From assembly GCF_002234675.1 (NCBI RefSeq), contig NC_019870.2, positions 248,001 through 312,000 of the forward strand: 64,000 bases of DNA. The letters are read 5' to 3'. Position numbers and translations under genes: made by a program. Position 1 is the first letter of the stretch. Each line of letters begins with the position of its first letter. Of this stretch, positions 54,236-64,000 are shown piece by piece. This DNA is from Oryzias latipes (taxonomy: Eukaryota > Chordata > Actinopteri > Beloniformes > Adrianichthyidae). The notes beneath the pieces were generated by a model. It was not told the origin of the DNA. It made no database searches and worked only from the letters and a program-made list of their open reading frames with translations.

Positions 54236-57200
54236 TCACAGCAGTGCACTTTTGGTGTACGACAGCAGACACAAGGATTGATTGAATGAGGCTCTAAGCT
54301 CCGCCCACACGGCCTCCAGCCGGGATGCCAGTTGCTGCAGGGCTTCCATGGCAACCGCATCCTGCGCCACCGCCGCCAAATGAAGCTGGAAGACAACAAA
54401 CGAAACTGTGAGGCAGGAAGAGTGCTGTCCTTTCACAATAAGAGTCTGCTGCTGGCCTCTGGCTGACCTTCAAGAACAAAGCCAGGTACGCATGAGCCAG
54501 GTCAAAGTCCCGCCCCTTGGCCAGCATGCTGTCAATCATGCAGATGAAGGCATGCAGCAGGCTGCCTGCTCCGCCCCCCTCTGATGATAGACAGGTGATT
54601 TCCACAGAGAGCGCGGCTGGCCCCAAGTCCTTCAGGAGGCGCAGCGGTGGATCATCTGCAGGTTTGGAAGGATTAAAGGTTTGGACTCTTCAGAACCAGA
54701 ACTGAGCTGTAAGCTCAGAATCACAGCAGGAAAAAACGCTGAAAAACACCAGAACTCACATGACCCGGACTGCTGAGCGGATTCCAGAGCAGAACCGAAC
54801 TCGGACCTCTGAGCCAGCAAACCCAAAGGCAGTACCTTGGACTGAAAGGAACCAGAGAGAAACGGCCCCACCCACCTCAAGGTGAGAAAGCACAACTGGG
54901 AGGAGTTTTGTTCAGCAGACACTTCATTAACATCCAAAACCGCTGGTTTTTTAAAGAAAGGCGGGAAAACGGTAACATTTCACACAATGGAAGGACCGTG
55001 CTCGGCCCACAGGTGGGCAGGGCCTCTACCGCACCTGGGGGCCGAGCCTAACACCCACCAAGACGATGTGAACTGCGTTAATGGGTGATGCCAGGAGGCG
55101 GAGCCGGAGTTCTGGTGTACCTGTGCGTCCGAGTCAGCTGTTGCAGGTAAGCTGAATCGAGGTGTCAGACCAGGAAGTGTGGGCAGGAAGAAAGGGGCAG
55201 AGGGCGGAGGGGTGGGGGGCGCCGTAGGCCTGTTCCGTCTCTGAAAACAAACACACCTGTGAGGAAAGTCCAACTCTGAGGCTGACGGGCGGCACATTCC
55301 TCCAGACCACCTTAATGTCATCCAGGTGCAGCAAACTCTTCCATCGGGACTCGGGCAGCAGAGACAGAGTCACAAGCTCCGCCCCCAACTGCTCAGCTGA
55401 CTGATACACATCGTCAGCCTCCTCTGAAGGCACTTCAAGGTCTTCGTCCTCAGCAGTAATGCCGGGAATCGTCTCCTCGGCTGGTTGGTAGTCAGCTGGG
55501 AGGGGGCGGAGCCCCACAGGTCCACACAAACTCTTATTGGTCCTGAGAGAGAAAACAACAGTGATTGGCTGAAACGCATTCACAAAGGCCTCAGCATGAA
55601 CTGGGATTGGTTCAGACCAAAGAAACACGCCCAGGTGATCCACGTGAGCCGTCGCCAAAAAGTCTCCCGTTGGTGACATGGACACGCTGACGGGCGCCAC
55701 GGCAACAAGGAAGCAGTCCACCAGACTAAAGAGAAGACCAGAATGCAACGACGGGTCCTGAGAGCATCCAGAACAGCTGTCGGTTCCTCAGGAGGTGCGG
55801 TCCTTACCTGCCAGAGGGGAGGTCCCATGTCCGGATGGTACAGTCCATGGCCACGGTGACCAGCCATCGGCCGTCAGGGCTGAACGTCTGACAGGAAACA
55901 CAGATTCATCCTGAGCAAAGGTTCTCCTGGTGCCATGTTCTGGATACACGGCTCCAGACCTGCAGAAGCCACCAGGCCCTGAGGACTTTAGGAAGACCTT
56001 TAGAGGAACTCTGGGTTCCTCTAAAGGTCTGTCATCTGATCCCCAGCCATCAACCATAGCAGATCAGTCAGCTTGACTTTGGACCAGATTTACATTTTTT
56101 TGGTTTAAACCCAAACCAAACCAACCCTGGATGGTGTTGGTCCAGATGGGCGGGATCAGGTCCAGAGCGCCCTCTGGTGTCAGGGTCTGAAGTTCTGGGT
56201 AACCTCAGGGTCTGTGCCACACAAATATTGAGCCAACCAGACCCACCATGTCGTTGACGTTTCCACGGTGACCGGCAAACTTCCTGACCGTCCGTCTGGT
56301 TTCTATGTCCACGATGGCCAGCGTGAAGTCGTCAAATGCTAAAGCTAGCATCCCACTGACAAAACAGAAAAAGGGTCAAGGCTGTCAGCAACGGCCCGGA
56401 TGCCGGCCCACTCTGAACGTCTGGACTCTGTCAGAGTGGACCGAGACCCAGATGAAGGTCATGGGTCAGGACTAGGGCTGTAACGATTCGCTTTGACTAG
56501 ATCCGATCCTCTGTCCCAAAGTGGATCCAGATCCTCTGTCCCAAAGTGGATCCAGATCCTCTGTCCTAAAGTGGATCCAGATCCTCTGTCCCAAAGTGGA
56601 TCCAGATCCTCTGTCCCAAAGTGGATCCAGATCCTCTGTCCTAAAGTGGATCCAGATCCTCTGTCCCAAAGTGGATCCAGATCCTCTGTCCCAAAGTGGA
56701 TCCAGATCCTCTGTCACAAAGTGGATCCAGATCATCTGACCTAAAGTGGATCCGATCCTCTGTCCTAAAGTGGATCCGATACTCTGTCCTAAAGTGGATC
56801 CAGATCATCTGACCTAAAGTGGATCCAGATCCTCTTCATCCAAACTTCCAGACAGAAATTCCTGCTACTGAACAGTTTTCCAGATTCTTGGATTTCTTCC
56901 AGATCATCAAGTTAATGAAATCTGTGTCCAAACCAACAAGTAAACTAGAATGAATGTCAAATCCATTCACATGTTAGTTTCCTAAAGTTCACCACTGTTG
57001 TTTTTCCACATCCAGAGAATCCAAAGGGAACATTCTTAGAACATTCTAGACCAGGGGGGGGCAATTATTCTAACTGGGGGCCACATTGGGTTCTAAAATT
57101 GGATAGAAGGGCCGGACCAGGAGCAGATGTGTGGAGGGAGAATGAAAAACATGGAATGTAGATGAAAACATTTATATTGAAAATGATATTCCAAAACCGA

Positions 57201-60200
57201 ATATTCTAGAGTTTTTAGTTTAAAACTTTTGTTCCCATTTGAGATCATTTTTTATTGTGAAGCCCTTTGGTTCCTTCAAGGAGTTATAAAGTGATATATG
57301 AATAAAGTTTCATTCATTCATGATCCTTTTAATGAAATAAATAACATTATTTATGAAATAAAACTATGATTATGATAACACTATGATTGACAAAAATTCA
57401 GGAAAATAAACTGATACATAAAAACCAATAAATAGTGGATCCTCTGCCGTCATAATTTTGCAGAGACTTTGAGCTCCTCACGTCTGTTTGTGCAGCTGTT
57501 CTGTGTTCTGCACGTCTGTTTCTCATCCACTGACACTGAAAAAGCTCATTTCTGTGTCTTCTGCTGCAGCTAATCATATTTCTGTTACCTTTTCACCAGA
57601 ACAGACTTCCTCGTCTATTGCAGGAGTTACGTTCTAAATATAATCAGTGAAATCCACAGAGAATGATTCCAGACGTTTATGGCAGGAAAACTCCTCACTG
57701 CATAAAAACACTTTTCTCTTGTTTAAATTCTCAAACCTTCATAGAAATTAGATCCAGGATCTTAGAATGAAAACAAAGATCTGATCTGAAGAACTCCGTG
57801 TTTCTGAACAGGAGACACGGCACTGAGGAGATTGATTGACAGGGTCTTCAGCCAATCAGGACACAGAACAGGGTGCTGTTTAAAAAAAGCAGCATAATCG
57901 CTCTGAAAGAATGAACTAAACCGGGAAAGATGAACTGTGACGTAGAAAGGAAAGACTGTCTTCAGTTCTGTTTGACAGAGATTTGAGAGGCTTTCAGGTT
58001 GGAGCTCAGACTGCAGGGGGGGGGGGGATGGTAAAGGTCATGTCTTGATCGTGTGGCCAGATTAATTAAATAAATATGGGTCTCTGATATTGTTCAGAGG
58101 GCTGGACCAAACATGGAGGCGGGCCAGATCCAGCCCACCCCTGGTCTAGACCCTGGATGGTCACATGACTTTATTCAAAGTCTGTCCACACATTGGACTA
58201 GAATGGACTGATCCATGTTAATGACGTCACGTGTGTGCTGTCCGCTGTACCTCAGTCCGGCTGGGATTTTCCCACATGACTGATTTATCTGGCTTTGAAC
58301 GGTTTAAGCCGTTTGGATTCGATTAGCAGCTCTGCTCAGACGGATGGATCTGGTTGGACCGTAGGATCAATTCATCGTTACACCCCTAGTCAGGACCGGG
58401 GGGGGGGGGGGGGGGGGGGGGGGGTCCTGTGAAGACCACACCCACCTCTCTCTGTGCAGCTTCAGGGTCCCTGGAACTGAACTCAACTGCAGAACGTCTT
58501 CCTGTTTTTTTGTCTTGAAGCGCCAGAACTTCAGCAGCGAATCGGAGGCGATGCTGAAGGTCATGTGGTTGAGCGCGTCCACGGACAGTCCTCTCACCGT
58601 CCCGTCATGAGCTGCAGCAGAAGGGGCCAATCAAAGCCAGAAGAACAAGTGACGGTAGATCCCAGACCAGGACCACTGGGAACACCTCCCCTACCCCTCT
58701 GGCCCCCTTGTTGCTCCAACTACAGGGGCATTTGGAGCTGTAGTTTTTGGTAAATAATGTTCTGACGCAATGCATTGTGGTCCATATTTGCTGATCTAGT
58801 GAGCATGGATGCACACTGGTTTTTCACAGAGACTTCTGGGAAATTTTAGTGCTCTGGATTTTGGAATTGTAGATTCAGACAAACTAGAACATGGAGATGC
58901 TCTATAAACGTATATAAACGTATCCTGATGTGGTACCAGAACATTTCTATTCCTTTTTTTGGACTTATAAAAAACTCTACCTGAATATTAATACGCATTT
59001 CTTTGTAATAAAATAGTCAAATTCAGTTTATATAATGATCACAATGTTAAACACTGGAACCGTATCTCATCTGTAACCCCTGTGCTATCCTAGGCACTTT
59101 AACGTTGGGAGTTGGGTCATCTAGACCCACTAGCCCCTGTGCTATCCTAGGCACTTTAACGTTGGGAGTTGGGTCATCTAGACCCACTAGCCCCTGTGCT
59201 ATCCTAGGCACTTTAACGTTGGGAGTTGGGTCATCTAGACCCACTAGCCCCTGTGCTATCCTAGGCACTTTAACGTTGGGAGGTGGGTCATCTAGACCCA
59301 CTAGCCCCTGTGCTATCCTAGGCACTTTAACGTTGGGAGTTGGGTCATCTAGACCCACTAGCCCCTGTGCTATCCTAGGCACTTTAACGTTGGGAGTTGG
59401 GTCATCTAGACCCACTAGCCCCTGTGCTATCCTAGGCACTTTAACGTTGGGAGGTGGGTCATCTAGACCCACTAGCCCCTGTGCTATCCTAGGCACTTTA
59501 ACGTTGGGAGGTGGGTCATCTACACCCACTAGCCCCTGTGCTATCCTAGGCACTTTAACATTGGGAGTTGGGTCATCTAGACCCACTAGTCAGTGCTCTG
59601 AACCTTTTTTCTTCAATGATTTGTGATCTTCACTGGTGTCCATGGATTACATGAAATCTTTCCACCTTTATCCACCTTTGTCATGGTAGGGAGAACACCT
59701 CAATGGAAGGGGGGGGGGGGGGTCATCTGGACCCACAAGGGATAAGCTGCTTTTATCCAGATTTATGGTGCTTTTATTTTGGTAACTTCAAATATATAAA
59801 GGGAACAGTCAACATTGTCTTATTTCCACACCAAAATATCTTTCAGTATAAAAATGGAATGAATGTTTCTAAACCAATGAGGTTCTGAGTCTGACTGAGG
59901 AAATGAAGTGCTGATTATTTCCAACAGGGCTCCGGCGTCTGAACGGTGCCTTAGAAATAAAGAAAAAAACACTCCCAGAAACACTAAAGTGATGATGATG
60001 AGGATGACAGGATGAAGAGCTTCAATGTGGCTCAGATGCTTTATTGACCGTCTGCTCTGCAGCTGCAGCTCCACTTTCTCACACGCTGAAGTAACCACGG
60101 ATTTCACTGCTCATCGCCACGGCGATGGCCTTTCTTCAGAGCGTTGGACACATCACTCTGATCCATCAGAACTAGAATCTACAGCTGGAAGGTTCTGCAG

Positions 60201-62810
60201 AACCGCTTTGCCGACAGCATTTAGTCTCCGTGCATCAGGCGCTGTGCAGCTGCAGAGCTTCACTGGTTCTGATCGCAGCTCCAAAGAACCAGAATCCGTG
60301 TTTTTATGTGTTACATGTTTCTGTTCGGGACCGTCCTAAGTAAAAACTAAGTAGTCCAACAGAACCAGCTGCCTCTGGCTGCAGTCTTCCTGTTGTTTTG
60401 AGGTGCAGAGCTGCTCAAAGAGGCTCCATGTTCTCTGCTGCCAACTAGTGGTTGGAGGTTAAAGGTGAAAACAGGAGTCAGACGCTGAAGGCCGCTCAGA
60501 AATAATGACATGAAAATCATCCTGACAGCATTTGGAATAGAAACAAGTCTCACCAAATGAACTATCGCCATATGTTGCTGAATGGATTCTTTCCAACACC
60601 CCTACTAGATAGTGAGTAGGGAGGAATGTGGACCCCCCCCCCTTATGTCCCACATCTCTTGGTCTGGGGGTCAAATGTGGAGGTAGAGAAGAATTCCAGT
60701 TCAGCCTCACCTTTCCCTCCGTCACCAAAGCAACCGCGGTGTAGGCCGGACTGCAGGTTGTAGACGTCGATGCGGCCACAGGATGAACCAATCACGGCAA
60801 AGTTCCCGCAGGCGGTGATGTCTACAGCCTGGGCAGAGTCAGAAGGTCACCAATCACAGCAAACAGGAAGTAGAGCCCGCAGGAAGTGGGAGGGGCTACC
60901 GAGGCGAAGGATCCCCTCTTGGCTCCCGGCGGCTGCAGGTGGTGGGCCCCCATGGTGGACCGGTAATAACTCCAGGTAGTGGCGGCGAGGCGGCCGCGGT
61001 GACACGCCACGATCCCATCCCATTCCGACTGACGCGTGACAGCTGTCAATCAACAGAGAGGGTCAGAGTCTACGCTGGTGGGGGGAGGTGGTGAGAGGGG
61101 GAGGGGTACCTGAAGAAAAGGCAGTGATGGCGGGGAGGCGGAGCTCCTCGTAAGACAAGCCCTTCTTCTTTTTCTTCTCCTTCTTCTTGCAGACAGACCC
61201 TTGAAATGACACCAGACCTTCAGTCCTGCGGTTCTGGGCGTTCTGAGCCGGTACCGGTCCAGGAACTCACCATGACCCAGGTTCTTATTGAAGCGCTCGT
61301 GGACCGTGGAGAAGGACTGCAGCGTCCCGTCCTGACCTGCAGGGGCAGCAAACACTGAGCTTAGCTGCTGATGCCGCGTTTCCAGCATCAGACGATGAAA
61401 ACGGAGTTTTAAGAAAATTTAGAGAAAACGGCATTTCTGAGAATTTCTTCAATTGTTGTGAATCAGGAGCAGACCAAAACAATTCTATCTGAAAAAATCC
61501 TTTTTGTGACATAGAAAATACGCGGGGCGGGGCCAAAGTCTCCCAGCTCCGCCCCTTTCTGATGAAAACAGTCTTTGTTCATGGATCAGACTTTGTCTGG
61601 TCTGAGCTGGAATCTGGATCAGAACCGGATGGATGGACGGATCTGATGTTGTTGCACCGCTAACGTTAGCTTGAGGGTGGGAGGGGCTGTGAGCTAGAGG
61701 GAGGAATGAAAGGGATGATGGGAAATGAGCGCAGGCTTCCTTCTGTGGCAACAGTGCTGCCCACAATGGGAGGTGAATTTCTGATGAACTCCTGCCGCTC
61801 TGCAGAAACTATGTCTTAGAAAACGACATCATCATCATGAAAAGATGCCTGGGAACGCTTTGGAAACTGGATCAGAACCATCCATACATCCATCCGGCTG
61901 GTTCTGATCCAGATTGCAGCTCAGACCAGGAAAACAAAGACTTTCATGGATCTATTCGTCTGCATCAGAAAGGGGCGGAGCTGGGAGACTTTGGCTCCGA
62001 CCAGCATATTTTCTACGTCCCAAAAATGATTTTTTCAAATAGAATTGTTTTGGTCTGCTCCTGACTCCACGCCGCCGCTATGAGTCCACGCCCACTCTGT
62101 TCATCAGACGCAGTGATGCCATCAGAGCTGCTCACTTTAAGCCCGACCAATCAGAGAAGAGCTCACCATTTCTGACCTGAAGCCTGTAGTGGTCGTACCT
62201 GCACTCAAGATGTTCTTGCCATCGTTGCCATGGTGACGGATGACAATGGGCGGGGCACTGTGACCCTGTCGACTGCGCAGCAGTCTGGCTCCGCCCCCTT
62301 CTTGGTCAAATATCCACACCTGAGATAAAGACCACAGTGAGGACTGGCTTTCCTCGTTAAGTCCTCCGTTTGCGACCGCCTCACCTTGATGGCGTTGTCC
62401 GCCCCGTTGGTGACCAGCAGTGGCTCGCCATGCAGGAACGTTGCCCCGGCGACAGCTGTCCTGTGGGCGTGTCTCTGCTGGGCAGCGAGCTGTCGACGCT
62501 CCAAGTCCCAGAATGCAATGTGGCCCTGAGGACTGCCGGACGCCACAATGGGGGGGCCGTCTGACAGAACAGAGTAAAACATGAGGAGACAAACATGTTA
62601 TGAAAGGAGAGGGGGCGTGGTCAACCAGGTCAGAAGGGGCGTGGCCAGCCAGGTAAGAGGGAGAGGTAAAGACATACCTGTCCTGAAGGACAGCGAGCAG
62701 ACCGGCCCCCAGTCCTGCGTGAAGCTCATCAGGGTCTCATCCAGGCGGATGTTGTGGATGATGATGCGGCCTGTCGCCGTGCCGACGCCAACCACATCCA
62801 CTGCAGGACT
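54236..62810 (-). CDS. wdr36: WD repeat protein 36 (UTP21), C-terminal 16 exons; 5' part outside window
   Basis: Exons: 62810-62678, 62560-62385, 62319-62199, 61336-61271, 61199-61110, 61042-60900, 60828-60711, 58611-58446, 56355-56247, 55887-55808, 55725-55618, 55542-55311, 55240-55121, 54841-54760, 54655-54468, 54385-54236. All phases agree; 2082 nt, 693 aa plus stop. The first exon seen (SPAVDVVGVG) matches human WDR36 roughly 240 residues in, so the N-terminal exons lie beyond 64000 or were not found. WDR36/UTP21 is a nucleolar SSU-processome (UTP-B) subunit needed for U3 snoRNA-dependent 18S rRNA maturation, built of two WD40 propellers plus a C-terminal Utp21 domain. WD motifs seen: GHIAFWDLE, SLLKFWRF, CTIRTWDLPSG. 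The Utp21 part has SAPFFLPTLPGL and FDLAHAYLALFLK and ends YTKSALL, as in human. The exon ending at 55618 needs a weak GTCTGA donor. Confidence 0.93.
55994..56030. repeat. Perfect hairpin, 16-bp arms, 5-nt loop
   Basis: AGACCTTTAGAGGAAC (55994-56009), loop TCTGG, then its exact reverse complement (56015-56030). Located in the WDR36 intron between exons 56355-56247 and 55887-55808. Confidence 0.85.
56512..56840. repeat. 25-bp subterminal tandem repeat within the hAT element
   Basis: About 13 copies of GTGGATCCAGATCCTCTGTC plus CCAAA, starting some 40 bp inside the left terminus. Later copies are degraded (CCGATCC, CATCTGACC). Subterminal repeats are common transposase-binding regions in hAT elements. 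Short frames on both strands are repeat translations. Confidence 0.92.
57052..58143. mobile_element. Second hAT-like element nested in the first
   Basis: The left end CAGGGGGGGGCAATTA and the reverse complement of the right end, CAGGGGTGGGCTGGAT, are related inverted repeats. Flanks are TTCTAGAC (57044-57051) and GTCTAGAC (58144-58151), 7 of 8 identical. The phrases GGGGGCCACATTGGGT and GGGCCAGATCCAGCCC are typical of fish hAT-derived elements. No coding capacity was seen. Confidence 0.8.
59046..59592. repeat. 57-bp tandem repeat in a WDR36 intron
   Basis: Nine copies of a 57-bp unit that includes CCCCTGTGCTATCCTAGGCA, CTTTAACGTTGGGAGTTGGG and TCATCTAGACCCACTAG. Identity is very high (variants: AGTTG/AGGTG, TAG/TAC). 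Because 57 is divisible by 3, both strands are open for about 175 codons; these frames are artefacts. A related single phrase, GGGTCATCTGGACCCACA, recurs near 59720. It is 435-480 nt upstream of exon 58611-58446. Confidence 0.95.
61463..62064. repeat. Long inverted repeat in a WDR36 intron (about 180-bp arms)
   Basis: Arm 61463-61642 (TCAGGAGCAGACCAAAACAA to GGATCAGAACC) is the inverted copy of 61882-62064 at roughly 85% identity with one small indel region. The spacer is about 240 nt. Both arms contain CAAAGTCTCCCAGCTCCGCC. A smaller perfect hairpin (CTGGATCAGAACCA and its complement) lies at 61867-61911. The whole structure lies between WDR36 exons 62319-62199 and 61336-61271, so it is transcribed. 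Confidence 0.88.
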
Positions 62811-63300
62811 CTGAGAAAGGAAGTGCAGACGATTCCAAAATAAAAGTGGTCGACAATAGAGGACGCTGTGAAACATCAGCTGATCGGTGATCAATTCTTC
62901 ATTTGATTTCATTTCATTTAGAAACGAAATGAAGACAAACGTCTTTCTGCCCCGGTTACGGTATCGCGGTACCAAGCTGGGCAACACGGCAATTATCGCG
63001 CTAAATGGTTCCTGTAAAAGTGCTAAAGCAGTCTAATGTCAGGTTGAAGTATTTAAATAAATAAATCCATTTATTGACCAATCAGATGCTCTGACGTTAC
63101 ATGTTGGCTCCTGTGCAGACCAGGCTCATTTGGAGAATAACTTACGTTATGCGACTCTCATTGAAACTGTTGAATCATCGGAATATTGATCACTAATATC
63201 ACAAATCGCAAGTTTTTAGCGTGAAGCAGCATGTTTGCAAGTCTTAGACGCGTCCTTATCTTTTCTCTATAGGACTACAAAAATATTTTAATAAACATAT
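62811..63300. other. WDR36 intron, nothing recognised
   Basis: Upstream of the first visible WDR36 exon. No splice-supported exon matching the expected preceding WDR36 sequence was found. AT-rich after 63000. Confidence 0.5.
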
Positions 63301-63345
63301 ACCGTATTTTCCGGACTATAAAGGGCACCTGAGTACAAGCCGCTT
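63298..63345 (+). mobile_element. Terminal fragment of a DNA transposon (Tigger-like motif)
   Basis: ACCGTATTTTCCGGACTATA followed by AAGGGCACCTGAGTACAAGC is a motif I associate with the ends of a very common fish Tigger/pogo-type repeat. No partner terminus was located in the window. Confidence 0.45.
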
Positions 63346-63764
63346 GAGACTGACCGTCTCACAGTGGGAGGAGCCAGCAGCGACAGCTCATGTATGAGAA
63401 CACACCCACATCTGCCAAACGGCATGAATCACTTCTGTTCACAGCTTCCTCCGTTATGGTTTTGTTTTGTTTTTTTACTGATTGAGGTATCATACATAAA
63501 ATAACAGTAGTAAATAACAGTAAGCATATAATCAACATTACATCCCTCAGTTATGATGAGGACATTTACACCCCACTTCCCATGACTCTCAGGGGCTTAA
63601 GGCGGGGCTAACCCCCAGGTCGCCACACTGTTGTGCGTGTTTAAGAAGGAGCAGCAGTGGAAGGAGTGGAGAACGGGAGAGCAGCTCTCCTCTCCTACCG
63701 TCTGTGTCACGGCAGCAATATGGTAGAAACAGGGCTGGTTCAAAAAACAGACCATTAAAAGAGA

Positions 63765-64000
63765 GCAGCGGCGACTGAAAGGCGCGCGCCTCAGCGCAGC
63801 GTCAGCGTTAAGGCCGTTCACACCGGGACGAATTTCGCCGACGTTTAACGCCTCGTGACTAAACAAAGGGCACCAATGAGAGTGTGCACACCGACACGAA
63901 AAAACGCCACGCGTCAAAGCGTCAAAAAAAAAAAAATGGCTCGGGTTCGTTTTTTTTTTTGACGACTCGCGTCGAAATCTATTCAACCAATGAGAATGGC
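63765..64000. mobile_element. Probable end of a DNA transposon/MITE, cut by the window edge
   Basis: AAGGCCGTTCACACCGGGAC is a phrase common at the termini of fish PIF/Harbinger- or hAT-type MITEs. The following sequence is rich in CGTC/GACG motifs (ACGCCACGCGTC, GACGACTCGCGTCG) and ends in T/A runs at the window edge. Superfamily not settled. Confidence 0.4.

Larger units (their letters stand above)
56473..58388. mobile_element. Non-autonomous hAT transposon with 8-bp target duplication
   Basis: The left end is TAGGGCTGTAACGATT; the reverse complement of the right end is TAGGGGTGTAACGATG, giving inverted repeats of about 15 bp with one mismatch. The flanks are identical: GTCAGGAC at 56465-56472 and at 58389-58396, the 8-bp duplication typical of hAT. 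It contains no transposase frame. It holds a 25-bp subterminal tandem array and a second hAT-like element. It is inserted in the WDR36 intron between exons 58611-58446 and 56355-56247. A run of more than 20 Gs follows the right duplication. Confidence 0.92.

Noticed and set aside
59047-59626. Overlapping 179- and 173-codon frames on opposite strands
   Set aside because: Translations of nine 57-bp repeats in a WDR36 intron; no independent support.
62811-64000. Search for the missing N-terminal WDR36 exons
   Set aside because: No frame with splice sites matched the expected preceding sequence; the interval looks like intron and transposon DNA, so the gene is reported as partial.

Overview
This window is vertebrate nuclear DNA, almost certainly from a percomorph-type teleost fish. 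It carries five intron-rich host genes (six coding frames, because MOCS2 is bicistronic) with short introns and GT-AG junctions. Between and within them are fish-style L2/CR1/L1 retrotransposon remains, a tRNA-derived SINE, Tigger- and hAT-type DNA elements, and very large minisatellites. Nothing in it looks prokaryotic. All five genes lie head-to-tail on the minus strand. Most long open frames on either strand are translations of tandem repeats or LINE relics.

Layout from left to right. 237-10836: HSDL2, complete, 11 exons, 419 aa, with a 6-kb first intron full of repeats. 10837-20520: an intergenic stretch with a frameshifted LINE, a second LINE fragment and a perfect hairpin. 20521-29874: UGCG (ceramide glucosyltransferase), complete, 10 exons, 394 aa, whose second intron is almost entirely a 5.4-kb, 52-bp minisatellite. 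30977-33796: MOCS2, encoding both molybdopterin synthase subunits (MOCS2A and MOCS2B) from one transcript unit. A 728-bp Tigger-like element sits in its first intron and inverted repeats flank its first exon. 36299-47980: a complete 23-exon Golgi alpha-mannosidase II (MAN2A class, 1139 aa) with two intronic minisatellites. 47981-54235: an intergenic block of an 81-bp-arm foldback, an L1 relic split by an LTR-like insertion, an L2 element with a long intact RT frame, and a 34-bp minisatellite. 54236-62810: the C-terminal 693 codons of WDR36/UTP21 in 16 exons; the 5' part of the gene lies outside the window.

The genes are housekeeping: peroxisomal lipid metabolism (HSDL2), glycosphingolipid synthesis (UGCG), molybdenum cofactor synthesis (MOCS2), N-glycan maturation (MAN2A) and 18S rRNA processing (WDR36). 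They do not form one pathway. In human, HSDL2 and UGCG are near each other on 9q31-32, while MOCS2, MAN2A1 and WDR36 are on 5q, so the UGCG/MOCS2 gap joins two human synteny blocks.

The most unusual observations are these. (1) MOCS2A and MOCS2B are in the same reading frame, separated by one stop codon and two codons. (2) The UGCG intron-2 array reaches to within about 10 nt of the exon, carries a branch-point-like motif and two CACCTG E-boxes per unit, and has a 1.3-kb higher-order period. (3) Most intronic minisatellites sit just upstream of a 3' splice site. (4) There are several perfect or near-perfect short-loop foldbacks. (5) A nested pair of hAT elements in a WDR36 intron has readable target-site duplications. 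Exon boundaries were derived by hand from splice consensus, reading phase and remembered family sequences; no alignment was run.
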